The notes under the pieces: generated by a model
What the model was told of the DNA's origin: nothing
Database searches by the model: none
What the model saw: only the letters and a program-made list of their open reading frames with translations
Shown: one piece after another, positions 26,256 through 35,460 of the stretch
Layout of the letters: every line of letters starts with the position of its first letter
Numbering within the stretch: the stretch's first letter is position 1
Made by a program: the position numbers and the translations under genes
NCBI RefSeq assembly: GCF_002102155.1
Contig: NZ_LQOU01000025.1
Location: 222,030-286,029 of the forward strand
Direction: 5' to 3'
Origin: Mycobacterium europaeum
Lineage (GTDB): Bacteria > Actinomycetota > Actinomycetes > Mycobacteriales > Mycobacteriaceae
Length of the DNA stretch: 64,000 bases

Positions 26256-27497
26256 TCAGCTGAACGGCGCCCGGCGATCGATCAGCCGGGACAGCCGTCC
26301 GGCGCCGCGCCAGGCCCGCGCCACCCAGTCGGCGTCGTCGTCGGTGACCAGGTTGGCCATCACCCGCACCGCGATCGTCATCAACCTCGGGGACCGCATC
26401 GCGATCGGCCCGGTCGCGGGCAGAAACCGCTGGAACGTCAGCAACAGGGCCAGCCGGCGCGCCACCGAGAACCCCCGGCCGTAGTGCTCCTGCAGCAGCG
26501 ACGGCCACACCTGCGACAGGTCTTGAGACAGGCCACAGCAGCCCAACAGCTCGGCGGCCAGCCGCCCCGTCTCCATGCCGTAGTCGATGCCCTCGCCGTT
26601 CAGGGGATTGACGCAGGCGGCGGCGTCGCCGATCAGCATCCAATTGGGTCCGGCCACCCCGGACACGGCGCCACCCATCGGCAGCAGCGCCGACGACACG
26701 GCCCGCGGCGGGCCCTCGAAGCCCCACTCGTCGCGGCGCAGGTCGGTGTAGTACTCGATCAACGGTCGCAGCGCCAGGTCGGCCGGCCGTTTCGACGTCG
26801 ACAACGCCCCGACGCCGATGTTCACCTCGCCGTTGCCCAACGGGAAGATCCAGCCGTAGCCGGGCAGCACCTTGTCCTTGGAGCCGTCGGGTCCGCGCAG
26901 CTCGAGATGGGACGTCAGCCATGGGTCGTCGGCGCGCGCGGTGGCCAGGTACCCGCGGGCGGCGACGCCGTACACGGTCTCCTGATGCCAGCGTCGGCCC
27001 AGCTTGCGGCCCAGCGAAGACCGCGCCCCGTCGGCCACGATCAACCGCCCGCAGCCCACCTCCGTGCCGTCCGCCAACGTCAGCGAGACCACACGCCTCG
27101 ACGAGTCGTGATGAACCGCAACGGCTTTCGTTCCCAACATCATCCGCGCGCCGGAATCCTCGGCGACCTTGCGGATGCGGTCGTCCAACTCGAGTCGGGC
27201 CACCGCGCTGCCGGTCGACGGGAATGACGGCCCCGGCCAGCCGACTTCCACCTCGCCCCCGAACCCGCTCATCCGCAGGCCCCGGTGGCGGATGCGGGTG
27301 TCCAGCCAGTCGCCCAGCCCGAGGCGTTGGCACTCCGCGACCGCGCGCGGGGTCAGCCCGTCGCCGCAAGCCTTGTCCCGGGGAAAGCTGGCGGAGTCGA
27401 TGACCAGCACGTCGGTGCCCGCGCGCGCGGCCCAGGCGGCGGCCGCGGAACCGGCCGGTCCGGCGCCGACGACCACCAGGTCGGCTCGGGTCTTCAT
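26256..27497 (-). CDS. menJ: Menaquinone beta-isoprene reductase MenJ
   Basis: Flavoprotein of 413 residues in the geranylgeranyl reductase family. It has the N-terminal FAD motif VVGAGPAGSAAAAWAARAG, ACGDGLTPRAVAEC and the second FAD motif IGDAAACVNPLNGEGIDYGM. MenJ saturates the second isoprene unit of the menaquinone side chain, giving MK-9(II-H2) in M. tuberculosis. I place the start at ATG 27497, not at the much longer antisense extension. It is divergent from grcC1, with a 21-base gap between the start codons. Confidence 0.92.
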   Translation of the reverse strand: MKTRADLVVVGAGPAGSAAAAWAARAGTDVLVIDSASFPRDKACGDGLTPRAVAECQRLGLGDWLDTRIRHRGLRMSGFGGEVEVGWPGPSFPSTGSAVARLELDDRIRKVAEDSGARMMLGTKAVAVHHDSSRRVVSLTLADGTEVGCGRLIVADGARSSLGRKLGRRWHQETVYGVAARGYLATARADDPWLTSHLELRGPDGSKDKVLPGYGWIFPLGNGEVNIGVGALSTSKRPADLALRPLIEYYTDLRRDEWGFEGPPRAVSSALLPMGGAVSGVAGPNWMLIGDAAACVNPLNGEGIDYGMETGRLAAELLGCCGLSQDLSQVWPSLLQEHYGRGFSVARRLALLLTFQRFLPATGPIAMRSPRLMTIAVRVMANLVTDDDADWVARAWRGAGRLSRLIDRRAPFS

Positions 27498-27518
27498 GTC
27501 CACCAGTATGTTGGTCGC

Positions 27519-28535
27519 GTGAGGACTCCGGCGACGGTGGTGGCGGGCGTGGACTTCGGCGACGCCGCGTTCGCGGCGACCGTGCGCGACGGCGTCGGGC
27601 GCATCGAGCAGCTGATGGACACCGAGCTGCGCAGCGCCGACGAGGTGATGACCGAGTCGCTGACGCACCTGTTCAAGGCCGGCGGCAAGCGATTCCGGCC
27701 CTTGTTCACGGTGCTGTCCGCCCAGATCGGGCCGAACCCCGACGCGCACGATGTGACCATCGCCGGCGCGGTCATCGAGATGGTGCACCTGGCCACGCTC
27801 TACCACGACGACGTGATGGACGAGGCGGAGGTGCGCCGCGGGGCGCCCACCGCGAACGTCCGCTGGGGGAACAACGTCGCGATCCTGGCCGGCGACTACC
27901 TGTTCGCCACGGCGTCGCGGCTGGTCTCGCTGCTGGGGCCGGAGGCGGTCCGGCTGATCGCCGAGACGTTCGCCCAGCTGGTGACGGGCCAGATGCGCGA
28001 GACGCGTGGCCTGACGGGCGCCGCCGAGGGGGCGGACCCCGTCGAGCACTACCTGAAGGTGGTGTACGAGAAGACCGCCTGCCTGATCGCCGCGGCGGGC
28101 CGGTTCGGCGCCATGTTCTCGGGCGCCGATGCCGAGCAGGTCGAGCGGCTGAGCCGTCTCGGCGGCATCGTGGGCACCGCCTTCCAGATCTCCGACGACA
28201 TCATCGACATCGACAGCGACTCGCACGAGTCGGGCAAGCTGCCCGGCACGGACCTGCGCGAAGGGGTACAGACCCTGCCGATGCTCTACGCCCTGCGCGA
28301 ACCGGGGCCCGACGCGGCGCGGCTGGCCGAGCTGCTGGCGGGTCCCATCGACGACGACGACGCGGTGGCCGAGGCGCTCGCGCTGCTGCGGGCGTCGGCC
28401 GGCATGGCGAGGGCCAAGCAGACGCTGGCGGAATATGCGGGCCAGGCGCGCGACGAGCTGGACCTTTTGCCCGACGTGGCCGGCCGGCGCGCACTGCAGA
28501 CGCTGGTCGACTACACCATCAGCCGACACGGCTGA
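27519..28535 (+). CDS. grcC1: Polyprenyl diphosphate synthase GrcC1
   Basis: Trans-prenyltransferase of 338 residues with both aspartate-rich motifs, TLYHDDVMDEAEVRRG and FQISDDIIDIDSDSHE, plus KRFRPLFTVL for IPP binding. It would make a long all-trans polyprenyl diphosphate, plausibly the menaquinone tail, given the men genes around it. Start GTG 27519. The divergent arrangement with menJ hints at coordinated side-chain synthesis and reduction (inference). Confidence 0.92.
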   Translation: MRTPATVVAGVDFGDAAFAATVRDGVGRIEQLMDTELRSADEVMTESLTHLFKAGGKRFRPLFTVLSAQIGPNPDAHDVTIAGAVIEMVHLATLYHDDVMDEAEVRRGAPTANVRWGNNVAILAGDYLFATASRLVSLLGPEAVRLIAETFAQLVTGQMRETRGLTGAAEGADPVEHYLKVVYEKTACLIAAAGRFGAMFSGADAEQVERLSRLGGIVGTAFQISDDIIDIDSDSHESGKLPGTDLREGVQTLPMLYALREPGPDAARLAELLAGPIDDDDAVAEALALLRASAGMARAKQTLAEYAGQARDELDLLPDVAGRRALQTLVDYTISRHG

Positions 28536-28614
28536 CGCGTCGCGGAACCGCGGGGCCCGCCTCGGGCGTTGAATGGGATGTACTCAGCGGAACTCGTGTC
28601 GTAGGAGGACACCG

Positions 28615-29475
28615 ATGACCTGGCATCCCCATGCCAACAGGCTGAAGACCTTCGCCCTGTTGGTCGGTATGTCCGCGTTGATCGTGTTTGTCGGATCGCT
28701 GTTCGGCAGGACGGCCATGTTCCTGGCGGTGCTGTTCGCCGTCGGGATGAACATCTACACGTACTACAACAGCGACAAGCTCGCGCTGCGGGCCATGCAC
28801 GCACAACCGGTGTCCGAACTGCAGGCGCCGGTGATGTACCGGATCGTGCGCGAGCTGGCCACCGCCGCGCACCAGCCGATGCCCCGGCTCTACATCAGCG
28901 ACACCAACGCCCCGAACGCCTTCGCGACCGGCCGCAACCCGCGCAACGCCGCCGTCTGCTGCACCACGGGCATCCTGGGCATCCTCGACGAGCGTGAGCT
29001 GCGCGCGGTGCTCGGGCACGAGCTCTCGCACGTCTACAACCGCGACATCCTGATTTCCTGCGTCGCCGGCGCGATGGCGTCGATCATCACCGCCCTGGCC
29101 AACATGGCCCTGTGGGCCGGCATGTTCGGCGGTAACCGGGACGGCGAGAATCCCTTTGCGCTGCTGCTGGTTTCGCTGCTGGGGCCGATCGCCGCGACCG
29201 TGGTGCGGTTGGCGGTGTCGCGGTCTCGGGAGTATCAGGCGGACGAATCGGGCGCGGTGCTGACCGGCGACCCGTTGGCCCTGGCCTCGGCGCTGCGCAA
29301 GATCTCCGGCGGGGTGCAGATGGCCCCGCTGCCGCCGGAGCCGCAGCTGGCCAGCCAGGCGCACCTGATGATCGCCAACCCGTTCCGCGCGGGCGAGCGA
29401 ATCGGGTCGCTGTTCTCGACGCACCCGCCGATCGAGGACCGCATCCGCCGGCTGGAGGCGATGGCGCGGGGTTAG
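28615..29475 (+). CDS. htpX: Membrane zinc metalloprotease HtpX
   Basis: 286 residues. Two N-terminal helices ([17 protein letters not shown] and [19 protein letters not shown]) precede the zinc motif [12 protein letters not shown]. Two more helices follow, then the third-ligand region [15 protein letters not shown]. HtpX degrades misfolded membrane proteins with its active site facing the cytoplasm. AGGAGGAC precedes ATG 28615. Length matches the 286 residues I recall for Rv0563. Confidence 0.95.
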   Translation: MTWHPHANRLKTFALLVGMSALIVFVGSLFGRTAMFLAVLFAVGMNIYTYYNSDKLALRAMHAQPVSELQAPVMYRIVRELATAAHQPMPRLYISDTNAPNAFATGRNPRNAAVCCTTGILGILDERELRAVLGHELSHVYNRDILISCVAGAMASIITALANMALWAGMFGGNRDGENPFALLLVSLLGPIAATVVRLAVSRSREYQADESGAVLTGDPLALASALRKISGGVQMAPLPPEPQLASQAHLMIANPFRAGERIGSLFSTHPPIEDRIRRLEAMARG

Positions 29476-29506
29476 CGCTCTCCGTAAGGATGCTTGCGTC
29501 GCCGAT

Positions 29507-29530
29507 TTTGATATCGCCCGCGCTATCAAG
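29507..29530. promoter_or_regulatory. First copy of TTTGATA...TATCAA(A/G) inverted repeat
   Basis: TTTGATA (29507-29513), a 10-base spacer TCGCCCGCGC, then TATCAAG (29524-29530). It is nearly identical to the copy at 29645-29670, in the same orientation and 138 bases upstream of it. It lies in the 3' flank of htpX and upstream of the HicB-like gene. Confidence 0.65.
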
Positions 29531-29644
29531 TTCGGAGTGAGCCGCATGGTCTGGAGACCCGGGCCCCGCCGGAGCACGGCCCCCGGGCATCCAGCACTCG
29601 TCGCCCCCCGCCCGAGCCCTCCGCTGGGGATGAGTGACTCCCGG

Positions 29645-29670
29645 ATTTGATATCGCCCGTGCTATCAAAT
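29645..29670. promoter_or_regulatory. Second copy of the inverted repeat, at the HicB-like gene start
   Basis: ATTTGATA (29645-29652) and TATCAAAT (29663-29670) form perfect 8-bp arms around the spacer TCGCCCGTGC. The right arm lies about 7 bases before the GTG at 29676, so it could act as a -10 element with a leaderless start. Antitoxin autoregulation would fit this layout. Confidence 0.65.
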
Positions 29671-29675
29671 CCCGC

Positions 29676-30032
29676 GTGAACCGCTACACCTACCGCGCGC
29701 AGTGGCTGCCCGACTACAACGAATACCTGGGTGTGTGTATTGAATTGCCCTATATGAGGCGCGAAGCGCCCACGGCGCCTCAGGCCGTCGCCGCCATCGA
29801 GCAGGCCGTCAAAGAGCACGTGGAAGCCCTGCGAGCAACCGGAGAGCTGCCGCCAGAATCGCTCTCCGAACGCCGCTATAGCGGGAAGTTTCTCGTCAGA
29901 ACCTCGCCGCAACTGCATGCCCGCCTCGCGCTGGAAGCCATCGAGCAGGGCGTGCCGATGAACCAGTGGATAGTCCAGAAGCTCAGCGGCCGGGCGCCGA
30001 GCGAAACCTTCGGCCTCTCGGGCTATGACTAG
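29676..30032 (+). CDS. Orphan HicB-like antitoxin
   Basis: 118 residues. The N-terminal RNase-H-like HicB fold is recognisable in YRAQWLPDYNEYLGVCIELP and QAVAAIEQAVKEHVEALR. The C-terminal part (FLVRTSPQLHARLALEAIEQ, then MNQWIVQKLSG) is a ribbon-helix-helix DNA-binding domain. HicB normally neutralises a HicA mRNA interferase encoded beside it; no HicA-like double-stranded RNA-binding ORF is visible on either side. The start is GTG 29676, or GTG 29634 if the repeat is translated (TPGFDIARAIKSRVNR). Confidence 0.75.
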   Translation: MNRYTYRAQWLPDYNEYLGVCIELPYMRREAPTAPQAVAAIEQAVKEHVEALRATGELPPESLSERRYSGKFLVRTSPQLHARLALEAIEQGVPMNQWIVQKLSGRAPSETFGLSGYD

Positions 30033-30044
30033 CTCGGCGCCCAA

Positions 30045-31598
30045 TCAGGCGGCCGCCTCGGGCCTTTCGGGTTCGATCAGCTCGCCCGGATCCTGGCGAG
30101 CGGCGTGGCCGGTCTCCAGCCTGCCCAGGATTCGGACCGTGCCGCCGTTGGCCTCGTGCTGGTGCTGCCAGTCGCTGACCGCCTGATGCGCCGCGTGATC
30201 CAGGTAGTGCACCGAAACCTCCACGGTGACAACGCTTCCGTTCGGGATCGACGCCAGCACCCGCGTCAGCCGCGGGAGCGCCAGGAACGTGCACGCCGCA
30301 CCCTCGATCACCACCTGCCACTCGTCGCCGACCGGTTTGGCCTCGACCCGGGCACGAATCACCCGCCAACCGGTCAACGCGATGGCCAGCGCCAGGCCGA
30401 TCATCACGCCGTGCAACAGGTTGAGGAAGACGACGCTGACGGCGGTCACGACGTACACCGCGAGATCACCGTGCTTCATTGCGGTTTCGATGTGGGCCGG
30501 CTTGAGCAGCTGAATGCCGATGACGATGAGCAGCCCCGCGAGTGCGGCGGTGGGGATCTCTTCGACCAGCGCCGCGAATGGAATGGTGAACAGCAGGATC
30601 CACACGCCGTGCAGCAGGGCCGAAGCCCGCGTTTTCGCACCCGCGTTGACATTGGTCGAGCTGCGGACGATCACGCCGGTGACCGGCAACCCGCCGACGG
30701 CACCCGAGACCATGTTGGCGGCGCCCTGTCCCACCAACTCCCGGTTGAAGTCGGTGCGCGGCCCGTGGTGCATCCTGTCGACCGAGACCGCCGACAGTAG
30801 GCTCTCCACGCTGGCGATGAGCGCGACGGTGATCACTCCGATCGCGACCGCGCCCCAGTTGCCGTGCGGGAGGTCGGGCAACTGCAGTGCGTCCAGCGGT
30901 GAGCCCTCGAGGTCGATCCGGCGCACCTGGAACGGGAAGACGACCGACACCAGCGTCACGGTCACGATGGCGACCAACGGGCCCGGAATGCGGCGCACCG
31001 TGGCCGGAACCCACCGCCACGCGACGAGGATGACGATCACCAGCGCGCCGAGGACGACGCCGGGGCGGTGCGCACCGATGATCTGACCCGGCAGCCCGAT
31101 CAGGTTGTGCCACGCCGTGCTCTTGGATTTTCCGCCCAGCAACACATGGGCTTGCTGCAGCGCGATCGTGATGCCGATGCCGGCCAGCATGGCGTGCACG
31201 ACCACCGGTGAGATCGCCAGAACCGCCCGTGCGACGCGGCTGAGTCCCAGTAACACCTGCAGCCCGCCCGCGGCTACAGTGACCAAACATGTTACGCCCC
31301 AACCGAAATCGGAGACCAGGTCGGCGACGACGACGGTGAGCCCGGCCGCCGGACCGCTGACCTGCAGCGGTGACCCGCCGATGGCGCCCACCACGATGCC
31401 CCCGACGATCGCGGCGATCAGCCCGGCGAGCACCGGGGCGTTGGAAGCGATCGCTATCCCCAACGACAACGGGAGTGCGACCAGGAAAACGACGAGCGAG
31501 GAAGGCAGGTCCTGCCGGATGATCGACCGCACCCGGTCCTTGCCCCCGTGCGCGCCGTGGTCTTGAGGTTGATTGCCGAGCTGTTCGATGTCCTGCAT
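30045..31598 (-). CDS. SulP-family anion transporter with STAS-like tail
   Basis: 517 residues: IRQDLPSSLVVFLVALPLSL, about ten to twelve hydrophobic helices with the SulP signature GIVVGAIGGSPLQVSGPAAG, then a C-terminal domain of about 110 residues (WQVVIEGAACTFLALPRLTR, VSVHYLDHAA) consistent with STAS. SulP proteins carry sulfate, bicarbonate or other anions, some with a carbonic anhydrase partner, which is not seen here. ATG 31598. It is convergent with the HicB-like gene. Confidence 0.85.
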   Translation of the reverse strand: MQDIEQLGNQPQDHGAHGGKDRVRSIIRQDLPSSLVVFLVALPLSLGIAIASNAPVLAGLIAAIVGGIVVGAIGGSPLQVSGPAAGLTVVVADLVSDFGWGVTCLVTVAAGGLQVLLGLSRVARAVLAISPVVVHAMLAGIGITIALQQAHVLLGGKSKSTAWHNLIGLPGQIIGAHRPGVVLGALVIVILVAWRWVPATVRRIPGPLVAIVTVTLVSVVFPFQVRRIDLEGSPLDALQLPDLPHGNWGAVAIGVITVALIASVESLLSAVSVDRMHHGPRTDFNRELVGQGAANMVSGAVGGLPVTGVIVRSSTNVNAGAKTRASALLHGVWILLFTIPFAALVEEIPTAALAGLLIVIGIQLLKPAHIETAMKHGDLAVYVVTAVSVVFLNLLHGVMIGLALAIALTGWRVIRARVEAKPVGDEWQVVIEGAACTFLALPRLTRVLASIPNGSVVTVEVSVHYLDHAAHQAVSDWQHQHEANGGTVRILGRLETGHAARQDPGELIEPERPEAAA

Positions 31599-31661
31599 CG
31601 GTCTCGTCCCTCGTTAGGAGTTAGCGGGGGAGGTTCCGATACCCGCCCGTGCGGCGCTGTA

Positions 31662-31675
31662 TTACGTCGGCGTAA
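31662..31675. promoter_or_regulatory. Perfect palindrome TTACGTCGGCGTAA-type upstream of SulP gene
   Basis: TTACG-TCGG-CGTAA is a 5-bp-arm inverted repeat about 65 bases upstream of the SulP start codon. The surrounding region 31599-31842 is non-coding. A repressor or activator site is plausible; no regulator gene is adjacent. Confidence 0.45.
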
Positions 31676-31842
31676 CACCTTGGCGCACAGCAAGTTACGA
31701 CCCGGCCGGGCCCACGGGTCCGCGGCCGGGAACCCCTGGCTGCCTGATCGACCGTATTTTGCTCGCAAACGCCGGGTCAAGCCGATGGGACAAGCCCATA
31801 TGGAATCCAAAGATTTAAATTCCGCGCCGGCGAACGGCCAGC

Positions 31843-32868
31843 TCAGAAGCCCGAACCGTACACCTCGTGGCCGGGCACCTCGGCGATCAGGCCGCGATAG
31901 GCCTCCTCGACGGTCGAACCGTGGTTGATCACCGCATCGACTTCGCGGGCGATCGGCATGCTCAGCCCGAACTCGTTGGAGAACTCCATGATCACGCTGG
32001 CGGCCTTGACCCCCTCGGCGACCTGGTTCATCGAGGCGATGATCTCGTCGATCGGCTTGCCGGCGCCCAGTTGCTCACCCACGTGCCGGTTGCGGCTGCG
32101 CTGGCTGGTGCACGTCACGATGAGGTCGCCCAGGCCGGCCAGGCCGGGGAAGGTGTCGGGATTGCCGCCCATGGCCACCCCGAGCTTGGTCATTTCGCGC
32201 AGCGCGCGGGCGATCACCAGCGCCCGGGTGTTCTCCCCGATGCCCAGCGAGTAGCCCATTCCCACCGAGATGGCGTAGACGTTCTTCAGCGCTCCGGACA
32301 TCTCCACGCCGACGACGTCGTCGGTGGTGTACACCCGGAAACGCCGGGTGCGGAACAGCCCGGACAGCCGGGTCGCCAGATGCTGGTCGGGCATGGCCAG
32401 CACCGCCGCCGCGGCGTAGCCCTCGCCGACCTCGCGCGCGATGTTCGGCCCCGCCAGGATTCCCGCCGGATGACCCGGCAGCAGCTCCTCGACGATCTGC
32501 GACATCCGCATGTTGGTGCCCTGCTCGAGGCCCTTGACCAGAGACACCACCGGCACCCAGGGCCGCAGCTCCTTGGCCAGCTCGGTCAGCACACCCCGGA
32601 ACCCGTGGGAGGGAACGCCCATCACCACGACGTCGGCGCAGCTGGCCGCCTCGGCGAAGTCGGTGGTGGCGCGCAGGGTATCGCTGAGCACCGCATCGTT
32701 GCCGAGGTAGCGGCTGTTGCGGTGGTTCTCGTTGATGTCCTTGGCGGTCTCCTCCGAGCGCACCCATTGCAGCGTCGGTCCGCGGCGCGCACAGATGGAG
32801 GCCACCGTGGTTCCCCAGGAGCCGCCACCGAGAACAACGACGTTGGGTTCGCGCGTCTGCACTGCCAT
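31843..32868 (-). CDS. gpsA: Glycerol-3-phosphate dehydrogenase [NAD(P)+] GpsA
   Basis: 341 residues. The Rossmann motif is VVLGGGSWGTTVASICARRG; SLVKGLEQGTNMRMSQIV and the substrate/catalytic region VGVEMSGALKNVYAISVGMGY follow. GDLIVTCTSQRSRNRHVGEQ is the conserved C-domain signature. It makes sn-glycerol-3-phosphate from DHAP for phospholipid synthesis in the cytoplasm. ATG 32868. The position matches Rv0564c (gpdA1). Confidence 0.95.
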   Translation of the reverse strand: MAVQTREPNVVVLGGGSWGTTVASICARRGPTLQWVRSEETAKDINENHRNSRYLGNDAVLSDTLRATTDFAEAASCADVVVMGVPSHGFRGVLTELAKELRPWVPVVSLVKGLEQGTNMRMSQIVEELLPGHPAGILAGPNIAREVGEGYAAAAVLAMPDQHLATRLSGLFRTRRFRVYTTDDVVGVEMSGALKNVYAISVGMGYSLGIGENTRALVIARALREMTKLGVAMGGNPDTFPGLAGLGDLIVTCTSQRSRNRHVGEQLGAGKPIDEIIASMNQVAEGVKAASVIMEFSNEFGLSMPIAREVDAVINHGSTVEEAYRGLIAEVPGHEVYGSGF

Positions 32869-32939
32869 GGCGATCAGCGTATTGCCGACACCTCAGATTT
32901 AGTAGCAGTTCACGAACTTCCGGCGCGCGCCGGTCCGGC

Positions 32940-34451
32940 TCAGCCCGCCAGGGCCGCCCGGTCGGCGACGCGCCCGAAGACCATCGCCTCCTCGATGCGG
33001 TCGAAGCGGTAATCGATGGCGTCCGCCAGGTAGTTCTGCCGCACGTTCCACGGCCGCCTGGTGCCCGATTTCGGCAGCGCGTGCACCGACCGCAGCACGT
33101 AGCCGGCGTTGATGTCCCAGGACGGCTTCTCGGTCATCGGCTCGTTGCCGCGATGCGGGTAGGCGTGCGTGTAGCCGTGAGCGGCCATGTGCGCCAGCAG
33201 TTTTGCCGTAGCCCGGGCGGTGATGTCGGCGCGCAGCGTCCACGAAGCGTTGGTGTAGCCGACGCACCAGAACAGGTTGGGCACGTCTTCGAGCATGTGC
33301 GCCTTGTAGACGAAGCGGTCGTTGGTCTTGACCTCGGTGCCGTCCAGGCTGATCGCGGTCCCGCCCAGGGCCTGCAGCTGCAGGCCGGTCGCGGTGACGA
33401 TGATGTCGGCGTCGAGGTGCCCGCCCGATTTCAGCGCGATGCCCGTCGCGTCGAAGTGGTCGATGTGGTCGGTGACCACGTCGGCGCGGCCCTCGGTGAT
33501 GGCGTTGTACAGGTCGGCGTCGGGGATCAGGCACATCCGCTGGTCCCACGGGTTGTACCGCGGCTTGAAGTGGGTGTCGACGTCATAGCCGGGGGGCAGG
33601 CTGCTGATCGCCTTGCGCCGCAGCAGCCACCGCACCAGCCCCGGCGCCTTGCGCGACAGGGCGAAGAACACCGCCTCGGTGAGCGCGCTGTACATCCGGA
33701 CGACGAGGTGAGCCGGCTTACGGGGCAGCACTTTCCGCGCGACCGCGGCGACCGTGCCGTATTTCGACGCCGAGATGAGGTAGGTGGGGGAGCGTTGCAG
33801 CATGGTCACCTTGGCGGCCCGGTCCGACAGCGAGGGCAGCAGCGTGACCGCGGTGGCCCCGCTGCCGACCACCACGATCCTCTTGCCGGTGTAGTCCAGG
33901 TCCTCCGGCCAGTGCTGCGGGTGGACCACCGTGCCGCCGAACGTTTCGATGCCGGGGAATTCGGGGGTGTAGCCCTCGTCGTAGTTGTAGTAGCCGCTGC
34001 CGAAGAACAGGAACCGGGCGCGGTAAAGCTTGGGCGCCCCGTCCTGCTCGACGGTGACCGTCCAGGTGTCGGTGGACGAATCCCAGTCGGCCGAGCGGAC
34101 GTAGGCGTTGAACCGGATGTGGCTGTCGATGCCGTACTTGCGCGCCGTGGCGACCAGATACTCGCGGATGTGGACACCGTCGGCCACGCCCTCCCTGCGC
34201 GTCCACGGCTCGAACGGGAAGGACAGCGTGAAGATGCTGCTGTCCGAGCGCACGCCCGGGTAGCGGAACAGGTCCCACGTGCCCCCGATCTGCGCGCGCC
34301 GCTCCAGGATGGTGTAGGTCAGCTGTGGGTTGCGCTCGCTGATCCGGTAGGCCGCATCGATGCCGGAGATGCCGGCGCCGACGATGATGACGTCGGAGTA
34401 GTCGGCCTCGGTCGGTGTCGCGTCGCCGGCTTCCTGGGGAGTCACGGTCAT
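32940..34451 (-). CDS. Flavin-containing monooxygenase, Baeyer-Villiger type (Rv0565c-like)
   Basis: 503 residues: N-terminal FAD motif VIIVGAGISGIDAAYRI, then RYPGVRSDSSIFTLSF, then FPGIETFGGTVVHPQHWPED (the FxGxxxHxxxW/D-type fingerprint), then NADPH motif IVVVGSGATAVTLLPSL. These features group it with EthA-like monooxygenases, some of which activate thioamide pro-drugs. The substrate is unknown. ATG 34451. It is preceded by a 96-base gap to yajQ. Confidence 0.92.
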   Translation of the reverse strand: MTVTPQEAGDATPTEADYSDVIIVGAGISGIDAAYRISERNPQLTYTILERRAQIGGTWDLFRYPGVRSDSSIFTLSFPFEPWTRREGVADGVHIREYLVATARKYGIDSHIRFNAYVRSADWDSSTDTWTVTVEQDGAPKLYRARFLFFGSGYYNYDEGYTPEFPGIETFGGTVVHPQHWPEDLDYTGKRIVVVGSGATAVTLLPSLSDRAAKVTMLQRSPTYLISASKYGTVAAVARKVLPRKPAHLVVRMYSALTEAVFFALSRKAPGLVRWLLRRKAISSLPPGYDVDTHFKPRYNPWDQRMCLIPDADLYNAITEGRADVVTDHIDHFDATGIALKSGGHLDADIIVTATGLQLQALGGTAISLDGTEVKTNDRFVYKAHMLEDVPNLFWCVGYTNASWTLRADITARATAKLLAHMAAHGYTHAYPHRGNEPMTEKPSWDINAGYVLRSVHALPKSGTRRPWNVRQNYLADAIDYRFDRIEEAMVFGRVADRAALAG

Positions 34452-34547
34452 CGTGAACCTCGCTCACATTGTGGGGCTGGTCACTAGATTAGGCACCCAC
34501 CGGTTGGCCGGGCCAGTAATGGTCACACCGAGCGTTCGCCGGGTCCG

Positions 34548-35039
34548 CTACCGGTAGTTGACGAACTGCAGCGCGACGTCCAGGTCGGCCTGCTTGAGCA
34601 TCGAGATGACGGCCTGCAGGTCGTCGCGCTTCTTGCTGGTCACGCGGATCTCGTCGCCCTGGATCTGCGTCTTGACGCCCTTGGGCCCCTCGTCGCGGAT
34701 CAGCTTCGTGATCTTCTTGGCGTGCTCGCTGTCGATGCCCTGCTTGAGGGTGCCGCTGACCTTGTAGGTCTTGCCGGACGCCTGCGGCTCGCCGGCGTCG
34801 AAGGCCTTCATCGAGATGTCGCGGCGGATCAGCTTCTCCTTGAAGACGTCGACGGCGGCCTTGACGCGTTCCTCGGTGGACGACGTCAGCTCGATAGCCT
34901 CCTCGCCCTTCCACGCAATCGTGGTGTCCGTGCCGCGAAAGTCGAAGCGGGTGGCCAGCTCCTTGGCGGCCTGGTTGAGTGCGTTGTCGACCTCTTGGCG
35001 CTCGACTTTGCTGACAATGTCGAACGATGAGTCCGCCAT
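34548..35039 (-). CDS. yajQ: YajQ-family nucleotide-binding protein (Rv0566c-like)
   Basis: 163 residues of the UPF0234/YajQ family: [20 protein letters not shown] at the N-terminus, [40 protein letters not shown] and the C-terminal [11 protein letters not shown]. YajQ homologues bind nucleotides or cyclic-di-GMP and are thought to act as effectors; the role in mycobacteria is unsettled. It is the last core gene before tRNA-Tyr. ATG 35039 follows AAGGGACGGATC. Confidence 0.93.
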   Translation of the reverse strand: MADSSFDIVSKVERQEVDNALNQAAKELATRFDFRGTDTTIAWKGEEAIELTSSTEERVKAAVDVFKEKLIRRDISMKAFDAGEPQASGKTYKVSGTLKQGIDSEHAKKITKLIRDEGPKGVKTQIQGDEIRVTSKKRDDLQAVISMLKQADLDVALQFVNYR

Positions 35040-35108
35040 GCGATCCGTCCCTTCATCCCGTGATGGCCGTTTGTGCTTTGTCTACCCCCTCGTTGTAACC
35101 TGTCTGGC

Positions 35109-35192
35109 GGCAGGTTGCCCGAGCGGCCAATGGGAGCGGACTGTAAATCCGTCGCGAAAGCTTCACAGGTTCGAATCCTGTACCTGCCACCA
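35109..35192 (+). tRNA. tRNA-Tyr (anticodon GTA), CCA encoded
   Basis: A class II tRNA with a long variable arm. The acceptor stem GGCAGGT pairs with ACCTGCC (35182-35188). The anticodon loop is CTGTAAA with GTA at 35143-35145, and the T-arm is ACAGGTTCGAATCCTGT. Discriminator A and an encoded CCA end the gene at 35192. It separates the conserved core from the accessory region. Confidence 0.95.
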
Positions 35193-35215
35193 CCGTCGAT
35201 ACCCAGGTTCTTGAT

Positions 35216-35457
35216 TTGCGACTTGTGGACGACTACTGGGCCGACGTTACTGGTGGGCTGAGCAGATGCGTCGACGTGTCGGCGTTAGATGTCGCGAACC
35301 GGATCGTCACCGAGTCCGAGTTCGCCATGAACGCTCTTGATCCCTACCAGGTCGCCTTGACTTCTTGGGACATCTTCAAGCCGGATGTCTTTTTTGAGGT
35401 TGCGGCGCAGGTTAACTCGCAGGTGTCACCTCTCCGTGCAGCAGACCCCTTCTTCAG
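35216..35457. other. Stretch after tRNA-Tyr with one doubtful ORF
   Basis: A + strand frame from TTG 35216 runs to 35497 and reads plausibly (LVDDYWADVTGGL, TSWDIFKPDVFFEVAAQV). It resembles no family I recognise, has no ribosome site, and overlaps the DUF2202 remnant. It may be an integration scar or the tail of a lost gene. Confidence 0.3.
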
Positions 35458-35460
35458 TGA

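Noticed and set aside
27498..28529. N-terminal extension of the menJ frame by about 340 residues
   Set aside because: It is antisense to grcC1, whose aspartate-rich motifs are unmistakable; the real MenJ starts at the FAD motif near 27497.
29087..30044. Minus-strand ORFs opposite htpX and the HicB-like gene
   Set aside because: Shadows of the plus-strand genes, without motifs; no HicA toxin could be found among them.
35109..35192. Search for a second attachment-site copy of the tRNA-Tyr 3' end within the window
   Set aside because: I noticed no repeat of the T-arm/acceptor sequence up to 64000, so no att site is claimed.
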